Source of the DNA: Piper betle
Lineage: Eukaryota; Streptophyta; Magnoliopsida; Piperales; Piperaceae
DNA: 64,000 nt
Direction of reading: 5' to 3'
NCBI GenBank assembly: GCA_033002965.1
Contig: JAURVB010013801.1
Location: 310,001-374,000 of the forward strand
Part shown: piece by piece, positions 24,478-41,581 of the stretch
Layout of the letters: every line of letters starts with the position of its first letter
Position numbering within the stretch: position 1 is the first letter of the stretch
The notes under the pieces: model-generated
Seen by the model: the letters and a program-made list of their open reading frames with translations, nothing else
Told to the model about the DNA's origin: nothing
Database searches by the model: none
Program-made: the position numbers and the translations under genes

Positions 24478-24534
24478 CATGTGACAACTATGTCAATTCG
24501 CTAATATGCATGTATATACGAAACAAGGATCAAA

Positions 24535-25680
24535 AAATATACCTCGATCCGTCCAAAAATAATCAGAAATGGTGCAGAAACGGTAAAAAATAGTTTGGTT
24601 TAGTTCGAATAAGTTGAATTGGGTCAAACGGGTCGGTTTAGATCATGTTATGTGTCCGGATTTGGACCCAACAATCCACACCCGAGCACCAGCAGTTGGC
24701 CGGAGAGGAAATTGGCGATGGTGGAACAGCAAACGATGGTGAAGCTCAGAGATAGTGGAGTTTGCATCGACAAAATCATCAGCGGCACCAACGGTGGGTG
24801 GAGGTGGCCGGAATCAAGCCCAAAAGGTGGCTCGCCAACAGTGGTGGAAGCCCGAACAAGTTCCAGCAATCAGCGACACCTCAAGGCTGGGCAATGGTTG
24901 GGATCAGCAAATGGTGGCACAGAGAAGCTGTTAGGATGGTCGGCGGGGGTGACCCGAATTCGGTCCAAAAGCCGACAGGCTATGGCGGCAACAACAGCAA
25001 ATTGGCATCAGGTTGGGTACTGGCAGGTCAAGCCGGCATCAGTGGTCATGATGACAGTGACGACAACGATGATCGGGTCTGCGGTCAGTCGAAATTGGCC
25101 CCACAAGATGATGGCCGGAAAACAATCTAAACAATGTTGGTGATGATCTCGACCACGTCGACAGCAGAGGACATGCATTGATTGACTAGTTGTGACATGA
25201 CGATTATGATGGGGGTCAAAATGATGACAAAGGAGGGTCTAGGGGCGGAGAATAACGATGGCGTACGGTCGGTGGATGCCTACTTTACCCTCCATTTCTA
25301 AATTACCGAGTCCGATCGAAGTTCTAAGCATGTCCCACCGAATTCGACCGACTGAATTAAAACAAACCAAACGTGGACATTTTTTTGTCTGACCAAATGA
25401 CCAACTGAGTGTCGGATATTTTATATAATAATAAAATGCCTTCAAAATTTGTAAGGCTAATACTATATTTTATAAAAATTTCAACACATAATGTACAGTA
25501 AAATTAATTAAGTTATACATAAAATTAATATTTAATATCTAAAATAATAAAAAAATGACTTACAACTTTAACCTTTTGCTAGCTACACAGCTGAACATAT
25601 GAACCGTCCTCATGAAACATCCATCTACTACACGAACAATTTTTCATAACTAGATAAAAAAAGCACTACAAATTTTCAAA
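24535..25680. other. unidentified repeat-like intergenic sequence
   Basis: A GC-richer block (24640-25260) with long composition-driven reading frames, flanked by AT-rich sequence. The codon pattern is not convincing and I recognise no protein. It resembles the gene-poor interior of a retroelement, without any conserved domain to prove it. Confidence 0.35.
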
Positions 25681-25850
25681 ATCTACCACCAAAACCAATA
25701 CGCAATTCGCAATAAATCAAACAAAAGCTCCACCTGAATCCAACATAAGTCAATTTCTGAGACCACAATCAAGCATGCATCTAACATCATTAGCTCTTCT
25801 ACTCTTCCTCCCAGAAATGAAGAAGACAAAAAGCTAGGGTTTCCAAACTC

Positions 25851-26033
25851 ACTGATTCTGGTGCTGCTGGTGGGCGAAGGGGGACCGGCAACCGAATTAC
25901 CCTCGAGCGTGGTGGCGCAACCGAAGAGAATCAACCTTAGGCCAGTAAACCCTGGCGAGCCCTCCTCCACGTTCGTCGTGATAGTGGTGACTGTGTGCCC
26001 ATACAAGCAACCTGGCCTGTCCTCCTTCTCCAT
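25851..26033 (-). pseudogene. captured first-exon fragment of a BSL (BSU1-like) Kelch phosphatase
   Basis: On the minus strand an ATG at 26033 opens 61 codons that read like the Kelch start of plant BSL proteins: MEKEDRPGCLYGHTVT, then EEGSPGFTGLRLILFGC, then TLEGNSVAGPP. BSL proteins are Kelch-repeat Ser/Thr phosphatases of brassinosteroid signalling. The family reads GPRLILFGGATALEGNSAA here; this copy has substitutions. Coding similarity stops at an intact GTGAGT splice donor (25850-25845), where the family has an intron. So genomic DNA, not a processed mRNA, was copied. No phosphatase exons follow. It lies about 130 bases from the end of LTR-like copy C. Fragment status is clear; how it moved is inference. 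Confidence 0.72.
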
Positions 26034-26167
26034 GATCACGGTTGCGACGGGCAAAGAGGGGGGTGAGTCGAGCTAAGGCGGGGAGTTGAGCTCCATGCCA
26101 GGGATTCGGATAGGAGTTTAGGCCCTACCCGTGGGCATGGCCGGCGGTGATTGCCACTGGCAGAGTT

Positions 26168-29080
26168 TGTAACACCCCGTTTCAGCTCACCCGTGAACCG
26201 ACCCAGAAATGTCACCGGCGACCGAACCGTTCGCTAATCTACTGGATTCGGTTAAGCCGACCCGGATCTACCCTCGCATCTCAAGATGGAGATGCAAACA
26301 TGAAATGCATGAATGGGAACAATTGGGTTCTAACGGAGTCCTACATGCATGTGATGATATGCAAACAACAACAAGACAAAACAATAAATGAGAAACCAAA
26401 AGAAAATATATACTACTACGAAAAACGAATAGAATTTCCCCTAAAAGTGCAATAAGGGCCAACCTGTCCACAACAAAGATATATAAATATTTTATCAAAA
26501 TACGATAAAACGTAACAATCTACCATGTCATTAAATTATTATCTCTTTCGTTTCAGTTGAACCGAGCCTGAACTCCAAACTTACTACTCATTCACATTCA
26601 TCCATTCATTTCATATCAAGCAATTTATCTAAACAAACACATCAAAATTATCATTCACGTAGCAATAACACACCTCCATTATAGATTACACGCGGCAGGT
26701 ACATGTGTGCGCAGTTCCGTGCTGCTCCTCCGCAGTCCCAACAGCTTTCATCCCTCGTATTTCTCACCTACATATATATAGAAAAACTGTCAGTAATGAG
26801 TGTTACCGGCCCGAAAAATAACTAATATTAATCTGGCACAGGAGAGCAAACTCTCCTGTTGAATGAAAACCATATACTTCCTCAAGAACTCTCATCAGAG
26901 CACATATGGGAGCTGTCGCCCTCGGGTCGACAACGTCCCCCTTTCTTTCTCATTCTCATACCTTGGCCATTTCTCTATTGCTTCTCGCATCAAATCTCAT
27001 TCCTTTCCGCCCTCTACACCTTCCATATTACTCCTGGCCTTGAGTACGAAGGTCGAGCACTCTCAGGCAGTCACCTTCAGTACCCTTTGAAACCACAAGT
27101 CTAGACATGCGCTGCAATGCAGTACCCGTGAACCTCCACACTTCTCCGGGTTTGAGGAACTCAAAGTTGTCAGGATCCCTCGGGAATGAAATGCCCCGCA
27201 CACCATTCCAGAGCCCACTATCAACACACACGTGCCCGCTCGCGTAGTACGGTAATCGGATTTCCCTTATTCAATCTCTCACTGAAAACATGAAAAATAT
27301 ACATATATAGGCTTGGGTTGGGATTTATACAATAGGCTCAAAGGCAACGTGAGTTGGATCTGAAGTTCGAAAACAAACTCGAGGGATCTCATCCTCGAGG
27401 GTTATTAATCCGAAAAATTGTTGGCTAAATGGCCCGAGTTAAGTGGGATCCGATAAACGCCGCTTAACACGTCCTGTATGTAATAAATCAAATACACAAT
27501 AGAATAGCGTAAAAACAGAGAACGAGTCCTAAACGGACCTGGTAGAAGCTCCAAACGGGTCCACGCACCTAGGCGGCGAGCTCCTACACCGTACCTACAC
27601 AATCAAGCTAAAAACTAACGCCCGCATGATGAATCACACATCCTATACCATGCACACACAATCAACACAATTACTCATCAATCAACACACATCAACCTAT
27701 ATCAATTCTAGCAAGTCTACTTAGGCTAGTTTGCATTAGATCATGACCATTACCTAGTTACCCTAATTAGTTTCTTAGCCTCAATTTTTAACACCACTCA
27801 ATCAAACAAATTTCATATTTTATCCTTAATCAAATCTACATTTATATATATTATTATAACACACAATTCACCAATCCTAGCATGCAATTCTAATAATCAA
27901 TACTTTTAAATAATTAAGTTAAAATAAATTATACCTCGCGTCGTCGAAAATCGGCGACGGCTAGGGTTTCCATTTCGTGGCTCGAAACTCGAATTCGGCA
28001 CCTAGCGGCGTCCGAAGTCCGATCAGATTGGATCGGGTGCGTTCGGCAGATGATCCGGCGAATTTCCCACGAATCCAATTTTCCGGCGGTTCCGGCGGTT
28101 TTCCGGCGAGTGTCGGCAGTTTTCCGGCGGATTCTGGCGGTTTTCCGGCAATGATTCGGGACGGGGCAATCAGGGGGTCTATCGGCACCAGCTCGACGAG
28201 CTTGGTCCAATGGTGGTGTCAAACAAAGCAGCCGGGGCGGCGATGGCGTCGGCGGCGCGTCGAAAATGGGTGGCGGCGGCGGCGTGCTCCGATCGGGGCT
28301 GCGGCCGGCCTCGACGGCGGTCGGGATGATGGGGGAAACGTCGGCGATGGCGAGAGGGTGGTCGTCGGGGTCACAGCGGCGGCGGAGCGGCCCGGACAGC
28401 GGCGAATCGACGAGGGAGTGCGTCGCGGCTTGTGGGGTGATTCCGGCGTCGTGGCGGCGAGACAGTGGCCGGGGTGGGTCGTGGCGGCACGGCGACTGCA
28501 TGGCGGGGCGGGGCGGCGTTGATCGGCGGCTGTACGACGTCGACGGCGGCGGCGGCGACGAGCACGAGGGGCGGCGGCGGCTAGGGTTTTGGAAGGGGGA
28601 AGTGTCGGGAATGGAGAAAATATACTCCAGTGGCAATTTCGTAATTAAGTATTGACTCGATTCCTACTCGAGTCAAAATAATAACTAGTTCGTAATAAAT
28701 TCTAAAAAATCTAGAAAAATATGGAAAATCCCATAAAATAAAACAAACACAACAACATCCAAATGACATGCTCTATAACTAATAACCCACCTGAATATGA
28801 TCCAACGTGTCCTAATGCGTCATTCGGCCCTAAAAATATTCTACGATCAAATAAAAATAACAATCAATAATGCATACCTCCATATACTTGATAACTCATT
28901 TTTCATCATCTTTCAGGCGTTATCATCATATATTCAGGTACACCTGACTCTCATCGCTCATAACTCACGGCTAGCCTCGACTCAGCACGCGGTTCATGAA
29001 ACTGACTGGACTCGAACCAACGGTCGAACCGACTGGTTCGGTAACGTAAAACCTTGACTCGAGTCACGGGTTTTATAGAG
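26168..29080 (-). mobile_element. LTR-like repeat, family copy C (about 2.9 kb)
   Basis: Minus-strand relative of copies A and B. Its terminal sequence is TGTAACACCCCG on the plus strand at 26168 (GGGGTGTTACA on the minus strand), an LTR-like end. In minus-strand order it holds TATAAAACCC near 29070, GGGTGGGTTATTAGTTATAG near 28775, a GC-rich segment at 27950-28610 with repeated TTTTCCGGCGG, the GAGCTCGCCGCCTAGG block near 27580, GATTAATAACCCTCGAGG near 27400, a TATA-like TTGTATAAATCCC near 27330 and TGTGGTTTCAAAGGGTACTG near 27090. The Pro/Arg-rich reading frame in the GC-rich segment is probably not a protein. The far boundary is approximate and no second copy in the same orientation was found, so it may be a solo LTR. 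Confidence 0.6.
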
Positions 29081-31380
29081 TTGGTTGGAATTCCAGTGAT
29101 TTCGGAGGGTGGGAGGCCAGGAATGGAATAGGGAGTGGGTATGAGAGAGAGAGAGAGATAAAATGGTGGGATTGGGTGGAACAAGAAGTGGTAGTCATGT
29201 CGTGGTATCTCTCCCTCTCTCCCGCTCTCCCTCTCCCTCTCCCTCTCTGAGGGGGTCCGTAGGTGATGGCAGAGGGGGTACGAAGGCAGTGCGTAGGGCG
29301 ACATAGGGGGTACACAGGTAGTGCATTGGGTGGCGGAGGGCGGTGCATGGAGTCCGCAAGCAGCGGCAAAGGAGATGAGGGCTCTCTGTGAACACTACTC
29401 GCTAGGGTAAGATTTTGATTTCGGACTGTCTACAGACATTGTTTGGGCACGACATACAACTCAGATAATGACTTGGTCAGGCACATTTTGTCCGATGAAA
29501 TTTCAGATAGACACGGATAACAACTTATCTGATGTTCATTCAACTGATGCCCATCCCTAGTCGGTAGCTATCATAGCAATGAGTCAATTGGTGGTGGTGA
29601 CCTGGTAGGTGGCGGCATGTAGGCGGCATATAGTCAACCATTGTAAAGACCCACCCACAAATACGAGTTGGTCATTATTAAAAATAGATAATTAAACACC
29701 AAAAGAGATAAATATAATGACAAAGCAATTTCAAAAGATAAATATAAAAAAATATTATATAAAGTAAAGCATGCAAAGTCATACTAATTTAATAAGATTA
29801 AATGAAAGTTTGTTTATGCAGCCAAAACCATAAACAAAATAGACCAAAGCAAATAAAAATGACACATGTCCCCTAAAAATGATTTAATTGTATATGTTTA
29901 ACTCAATTAAAATAAATATTCTACATCCAAGAAATATGATGAACAATGAAGGAAAATAAATAAAAGTGAGAAAGAAATAGACTCTGAAAGAGGAAAATAA
30001 TAGAAATAAAAAGTAAACTTAAGGGGTTATAAAGACGAAGGAGTGAGAAAATATGAGGAAATGAACACCAGACTCCCCCTAAAAACTCTTCATTTCCCTA
30101 TAATGAATTAGGAATAGGAAAAATACGATGTTATCTCCCAAGAGGCCCACTCTTATCCTAAAGGCTAACCCAAGTCTTACACACCCACGGTTCTATCAAA
30201 AAATCAAACCCATAAAATAAAAATAAAGATATTTAAAATTCTCATATTTTATAGTCGTAAATCTCCCACGACCCACACTTGATAGGGGAAGAGAATAGGG
30301 GGAAAAGGTGGGTGAATGAAGAGGAAAATGGTAATTTTACCATTTTGAGTTGCCCTCCTCTGTGCTTGACACGTGGCAATCTTGGGTGTGTGTCAACACA
30401 CGATCGTTCGATGAAAGGTATACATGATATATACCCATCAAAGCCAAAAATGACAAGACAAATCAAAGTCAAAACTGTTACAAAGTTATTCAAATACTCT
30501 ATTGTCTAAAAATCTCAATAAACTAGAAATAGCGTGTAACCATCATGCACATCATAAAGTACTCTAAAATATTTTTGATAAATTCTAGACACTCGTTTGT
30601 GATAATAAATATAACGGTCAGCTCGACACAACAAGCAAACGGTCTAGTAACAATACAATACACGTATTAATCTTAATAATCGAATACCAATATAATTTTG
30701 TTAATAAATTAAACTAGTTCAAATCAAATTAGCCTGTATTGAACCAATTCAAGTCAATGGGGTAAAATCTAGGGCGAATCTTGAATTTTACACCGTAGTA
30801 TTCATCGCGTATAGGATTTATCCCCAAAAGAAATCTCTCCTTTTACTAAACCATACTTATATATTAAATTATTCTTAATCCAAATCCATGTAATATATAT
30901 TTTGTGAATAAACTACATTTTTTTGTAATAAAATAAGTTTTAAGGGCATTTCAAACTTTTGATATTTCTCCCTCTCCATGGATTATAAGAAATCTTTTCT
31001 TGAAATTCATAATAAACTATACCCGATCTCTAAATATTTATTAAAAAAATAAGAAAAAGAAAATCTGTGTTCAGCATTCGTTTTTAAAGACAATTTATTT
31101 TTCAAAAAAGATTGCGTCCTCCCTCTACCCTTTTCAGGCGTTTGGACGCATATTGCTTTTCCGAGACGAGTCCGTCCCCTCCACCAACCCTTGGACTTCT
31201 CGCCCGTCTTCCATGGCCGACTCCCCATATCTCTGCTGCTCCATCTCCAAATCTAACCCCTCACCCGAACTCCCCGTGTCCCATTCCCTCTAGAACTTAA
31301 CTCTCACCTCCACCGGTGTGGTATTGCGCCATAAAATTCCAATCTTTCTTCACGAGCCATCACTGGGCGGTAGCTCATCC
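29081..31380. other. intergenic, no gene seen
   Basis: A GA/GT-rich tract at 29130-29400, then AT-rich sequence to about 31100. The last 250 bases are C/T-rich and probably form the 5' UTR and promoter of the next gene. No recognisable coding similarity. Confidence 0.45.
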
Positions 31381-33736
31381 ATGTCGATCATCGGCGACGC
31401 CCTGCGCCAGGCCTTCATGCCCAAGGCCGAGTACGACACCCTCCGGGACGAGGACAAGGCATGGGGCCGGCTCCGGCGGCCGGCGGTGCTCGCCCTCGTC
31501 GGCGTTCTCTGCGCCGGCGTCGTCTTCCCTGTCTTCATTGTTCTTAGTATTGTTTTTCCGGCGGACCCTGCTAGCCGGCCGTTCTGTACCGGTCGGAGGA
31601 TTCAGGCGCTGCCCATCAATGGCAGCCAGGGGTCAGATCTCTTCCCCGGCGCGTTCTACTTGACGGAGGAGGAGGCGGCGGATTACTTCTGGATGGTCGT
31701 GTTTGTTCCTTCTTCGATTTTGTTCTTCGTCTCGTTGATATATCTTGTTGCTGGTGAGTAAAGTTTACTACTTTAGTTGATGTTGTAATTGTGAGTTGCA
31801 ATTTTGTACGTTGTTTCTTTCATTAATGGTTTGCTAGTTTGAGTAATTTAGTTCGATGATTTACTTTTGGAGATTGTATTTGTGAGTTGCAATGTAGTAT
31901 GTTTGTTACTTTGATTTATGGATTGTGGTTTGACTAATTTAGTTGGTTGGTTGTATTTGTGAGTTGCGGCGAATAATGTTGTTGCACTGATTATATTGTG
32001 GATTGCAGTTTGCTAATTTAGCTGGTTGGTTGTTTTGAGAGGTTCTATATGAGAGTTGCATCGTAGTATGCTGTTTCTTTGATTTCGGAATTTTATGTTT
32101 GCTAATTTACTTGGTTTGTCGTTTTTTTAGAATTTTATATCTGAGTTTGAATGGCTTGTATCTTCTTTTTTTATTGATTGTTTGCGAAATTTGGTGCAGG
32201 CATTCTTGTTGCTTTTGCTGCTCCTAGGAGGCATGGATGCTTGCGAGTGGTTGAAAATAATTATTGTGCTTCAAAGAGAGGTTGGTAGTCTTTGCTTCTC
32301 TTGGAATTTTGGTGGTTTAAATCTTGGTTTGTTTAAAAATTGGAGGATTTTTTGTTGGGGGACTAAAAAGTAAAAGCACATTATCTACTTGTCTGTTTCT
32401 TTATGAATGGTGGTTAATGTGCTTCAAAAGTTGATTAAAAGAAAATCATTAGGAATGATTGGGTGTGAAGAGAATTAATCAACAGTTTGATTTTTTTGTA
32501 TTTTCTTGATGAAGCAGTGATTCTACCTAGATGTGGGGGGATTTCTTTTGGAAGTAATAAGCCGGTATGAGAAGTTTGAAATGTCAATAGAATGAGAAAT
32601 TCTCTTGACTGGTGGTTTGATTCTGTGATGGGGACCGCTAGATTAGAACTTAGATTGCAAAGGGCATTTCCTAATTCCATGTTGTATTCTTTCTATAGCT
32701 TGTCGGTTGCAATGTTTTCAATCATTAACCTTTTTGGTTGACAAAACTCTATGTGGAAAGAAAGATAAGTGTGCACTGTTTTTTTTTTCACCAAATTTAC
32801 ATGTTTTGGGACAAGGTGATTATCTTATAAAGTAATTTTGACAGAAGGGTATGATTTCATTAATTTCATGGGATATGGAATCATTCTGCAGAGTTACATG
32901 CATATTACAAAAGTGCACATATTTATTAGCGTGTCAATGCCATGGTGATGAGTTTTAGTTCTTTTATGATCTTGTACATTACAAAGCATGAGGAGGTGAT
33001 TGGTGTTCCTGGAATTTCCCAGGAGTTGTTGGTTACGCCTGCAATGGCACTAATTTTTTTCACTAAAAAGGCCACAACACACATTTATGCGCTTAAAAGC
33101 AAAATTATTCTGTTGAATCTGGCATTGGTTTTACGTTGCTTCTCTCTGTTTTTTTTCTTAAATTACATGCGCTATCTGGTTAAAGTGCGGCATTCCTGTT
33201 TTTTCTCTTAAATTACATGCTTTTTGGTGCAAATTTATTTGTAAATTTGGTGTGTTTTTCCTCAAATTTGTGAGTCAGTGGTTACTTTTGTGCCACTATG
33301 CATTTCGTTTGTGTGATTGTGTAGGTAATTAGAACTTGCAATATCTTTTACAGGAGGCGTGCACTGCCTATTTGTACTAAACCTTATATTTGCAATTATC
33401 TTCGGTCTTCTTGCTGTGTTCTTGGGATCAACGCTTCTCACTCTTGGTAGTAGTTGCTCTCCAGCTATGTTCTGGTGCTATGAAGTTGCTTCCTGGTGCC
33501 TAGTCATATTATATGGCGGTACGGCATTCTTCTTGAGAAGGAAAGCAGCGAGGGTTCTTGATGAATGTGACTTCCATGGTCGAAATTTCGGGTTGGAGTT
33601 GTTGGAAACTCCAACCCTGCCAGAAACAAACCCTGAAATGGAGAGGCGCGTAAATGAAGGTTTCAAGTCATGGATGGGGTCTTCACTCCTTTCATCAGAT
33701 GAAGAAAATGATGACGACCATAATTTGGGGGTTTAA
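31381..33736 (+). CDS. conserved plant membrane protein, four predicted transmembrane helices
   Basis: Three exons, 31381-31753, 32200-32280 and 33354-33736, keep frame and give 278 residues. The start is the ATG of MSIIGDALRQAFMPKAEYDT, a beginning I recognise from an unnamed family of plant transmembrane proteins; no in-frame ATG lies close upstream. Hydrophobic helices are visible at about 34-59, 104-130, 156-180 and 192-215. Between helices 1 and 2 is a conserved PFC-RIQALPINGS segment; between 2 and 3 is a basic loop with RRHGCLRVVENNYCASKR. After helix 4 come RRKAA and an acidic C-terminal tail ending in DEENDDDHN. No enzyme motif is seen and no function is known to me. Exon 1 is GC-rich. 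The gene looks intact. Confidence 0.85.
31788..32120. repeat. diverged tandem repeat in intron 1 of the membrane-protein gene
   Basis: Four copies start near 31789, 31880, 31957 and 32049. Each opens with TTGTGAGTTGC or TGAGAGTTGC and continues with GTTTGCTAATTTAGTTGG-like sequence before the next copy. Unit length varies from about 77 to 92 bases. The array fills most of the intron. Confidence 0.7.
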
Positions 33737-36646
33737 TGTGCATAATCTAATACAAGGTTCTTGCTTTCTCGTTCGCCTTGTTGATAGCTCTTAATGTTGT
33801 TATCTTCTGACTGTATCTGAGGGGATTGGTCGATAATTAGAAAGTAAGAAGGTTAGATAAACACTAATCAGAGTGGGGGCACATTTTTTACGACTTGTAG
33901 ATAGTTTTGTGTATCCCACTGTACAGTGGTGAAGATCTTTGGAAACCATTCTGCTCACAGATAACTTGTAAATGTCATGGCTGATCAAACTCAGAAAGAT
34001 TGTTCTTTTCTAGATTTGTGGGCAAATACTCATGGTTGGTTGTTGTATACCTCCCTGCCTTTCCCCAAAATCTAAGATTCTAAATGGTACATTTTCATTA
34101 GATTGTTGATTGAGATATTATGCCTATGCCAATCCAAACATTGAGATTGATATACAACCACCAGCGGTCTTGGAAAGTTGTGGCTTGGGTAAAGCTCTTG
34201 AATTTTCACTCAAATAATTAGCTAGCATTTACTTGAATACATGCTCAAAAGGTAGTCATGTTTATATTGATTGATGATTTGATTACCTCACTAGCGAGAC
34301 AATTTGTATCGTCGTTGTGCCCTTATCCAAAGTGAAACGATGTGAAAACTCTTGTATTGTCATGATGTTTGTTTACAATTTTTGATCGGCAAAAGTACGT
34401 TGTTGGTTGTACATCAATGTATCAAAACTAGTCAGTGTCTAACAACGAGTGAGCAAGTTGCGCTCAGTTTGTGTTCAAATTTTATTTAAGATCAAACGAG
34501 TTTTAACTATATACGTTCGAAATCAACTTAAACATTTCTTACCTTATTTGAGCTCAATTCAAAGTTAAATACTATTTAAACGGTTAAAGTTTGAGTTTGA
34601 AACTAGCTTATCTAGGAAATTGAAATTAGTTCAATCGCAAGGTTAAAAATAGTTTATTTAGGAGAAAAATATATAATTATAAAAATTAAAATTAATAAAA
34701 ATAAATTATCGATATATTTATATAAATTATTTCAATAATAAAAAAATCTTTTTAAATTTCTATAATATTTTAATTTTTTTATAAAATACCTAAGACATCA
34801 TTCAATAATATCCATTTTTTAAAAAATAAAATGTTTATAAAATAACCAGACAAAATATCATAAAATAGGAAATTAATATTAAGTTACCATCTAACGAGCC
34901 TTGCCGGCGAGTGGGAGTGCTTTCTGCTTACACGGCTGCTGCACTGTAGCATTGGCAGTTCAGGCTTAGATGTCTTGTTCTTTTCGCATTGAAGGTTGAA
35001 CTTAAAACTACTTATTTATATTATTATTGTCGTTTCTTTTTTACATATATGTATGTGGTGAACTAAGTATGGTATTTAAAACTATCTCTAATATAAACAG
35101 TTAATACTTAATTTTAATATTGTTTATCTTTTATTTTCTTGCTATTCTTAAACGGCAGTATATCTTTTGAGGAGGGTATTTTACAGGACGTGTCTCTTTA
35201 GACAAGGATGCACGGTTGTAACTTTTTAGAGAATTTGCTTGTTGTTGTTATGATTGTGTTTCTTTAGAATATCCATGTCAAGTCAAAATCTTAGAAAAAA
35301 TAAAAGTTTCTTAATTTCCTTGAAAATGTAGGACTTATGTAAGCTAGCTTCAAAAAAAATTTTAACCATGAGACCAAAAACAAGTACACACATAGAAGAA
35401 GATAAACAAATTTGCATTGGAAACACAAAATGAAATATCAAAGATTACAGCAAGAACACAAAGCAATCAAGATTGGTGACTCACATCCAATGCCTTCTGA
35501 ATGCACTTAGCGCTCCTCTTCTGCTGTCGGGAGGATTTGGACCTGTCATTGCCAAGAAATCGACCTCAATCTGATCCTCGGCACCTCTTTTCTGAAATCG
35601 AACTAATCCTGCACCATCCCCGTAGCCGCAGAGACCTTGGCTGCCTCTCAGTGGCCGAGAGGAGGAAGCCGCCGGACTCCGCCTTTATATCATCGCACCC
35701 GCAGCCCAAGCTGGCCGCCTTCCTCCATCCCGTTGCCCCGTGACCCGGGCTTCTCGAGCGACGTCTCCTCGCCGCCGCATCGGGGATGTCTCCGGACGAT
35801 CTTGAGGTGGTCGCCGGAGTTGATGATGACGGGCGGCAGTTTCTGCATTTCCTTGACGAGGGAAGGCCGTTTCTCCGATGTGGGAGGAGGCAAGGGAGAG
35901 TGGGGAAGGGTCAAATTTGATGGGGCGGCCGGAGGAAGAGGGCAAACAGAAGATGTGGAGAGGCGTGCAGAGGAACGAGGAAGAATAGATGATTAAAGTT
36001 TAGATATTGTATATTATTATATTTTATTACCTAGTTGGTTGGAGTATATAAGTCTAATTGAGTCGAATTAAATATTATTTTAATTAAATTTGACTTATAA
36101 AATTTAAGTTAAATTTAAAGTATTTAAATGTTAAATTTTGAATCTAAGTAAAATTCCAAATATTTATAAGTTAATTCACTGAATTAACATCCCTACTTAT
36201 TTTAACTTCTGTTAACATCGATTAAATATAAATTTTACTGAAAAAAATGTTAATATAAGTTAGCTAAAATTTTGAGATTAATTTTAATTAGTCATTTACA
36301 AGGAAAACCCAAATAAAAAAATAGTCACTAGCTTACTCTCCTGGCTACTCTTTTCGTCAAATTAATAAGCAATAACAAAATGAGTAAAAAACCAAGATGG
36401 CCAATCACGAATTTTTTTTAAAAAAAAAGAAATTATTTTTTCCCTTTTTACGATCGATTATACTTGATCAAATCTAAGCGGGAACGTCAACGACGCCACG
36501 TAAGCAGACGGCCGGCTCATGTCAACGAAACAACGCCGCGTGGCGTATTTTGCTCACTACACATCATTCACAATCAAATCCGAGTTCGAACGCGCACATA
36601 TTTCCCGGGAAAAAAGGTGGCAGCACAGCCGGCCGATTACCACGCC
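33737..36646. other. intergenic, with a GC-rich island at 35,500-35,960
   Basis: It begins with the 3' UTR of the membrane-protein gene and then AT-rich sequence. A GC-rich island at about 35500-35960 has open frames on both strands; on the minus strand SEKRPSLVKEMQKLPPVI looks protein-like but matches no family I know. It could be the remnant of a 5' exon. From 36460 the sequence leads into the aminotransferase pseudogene. Confidence 0.4.
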
Positions 36647-40957
<4,311 letters not shown>

Positions 40958-41581
40958 TGCCCCTGCTAGAGGATATGAGCTAAGCCTTCCACCAGAATAA
41001 CCATGGCTAGTGTTTTTTCTGGCTTCAATAAAAATTGGATGGAGAAAAACTTTGCTCATTTAATTGGGTGGCCTACAGTTCTTGTTTATTGATCTCAATA
41101 AGTTTGGTCAGATAAATGGTTGTCAAACTTATTGATATCTATGTTACTGTACTTCTGGAAAATTGTGGATTGTAATAAAATAGCATGAAGATTGGAGAAT
41201 GTGGGTACTTGTTCATTTCCGGATTTTAGAAGCGACCTTCTAAGGTTGCAAATAGCATGCAAAGAAATGGATTGTTCAATTATCTTGTGTTCTAAAAGAT
41301 TCAAGATCCCAGTCTTATAAATTGGCCTACAAAAAACAAATTTTTATGCCGATTTATGAAGTTTCTCTCTGGCTCGCCTGTTCGTGTGATTTGGCAAGAT
41401 GAAAAAGCATATCTGGATAGTACCAAACGTGCAAGCGTGAGTGGGCAACAACTACGAATATTCACAAACACTTTCAAACAATGGTCACCTAAGAGCTGGG
41501 GAGGACATCTCATCGGCCATTACACAACTAAAATCTTAGCAAAACAGATGAGACAGGGAGGCCAATGACAGTAAGAAAAGC
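40958..41581. other. spacer between two pseudogenes
   Basis: The former 3' UTR of the aminotransferase followed by the former promoter side of the PsaH relic. Reading frames here show no recognised similarity. Confidence 0.4.

Noticed and set aside
24619..25143. 174-codon plus-strand frame
   Set aside because: Amino-acid make-up is low in pattern and no family is recognised. It sits in repeat-like DNA.
27929..28636. 235-codon Pro/Arg-rich reading frame on the minus strand
   Set aside because: It lies in the GC-rich part of LTR-like copy C. Short repeated TTTTCCGGCGG units and open frames on the other strand point to composition, not a protein.
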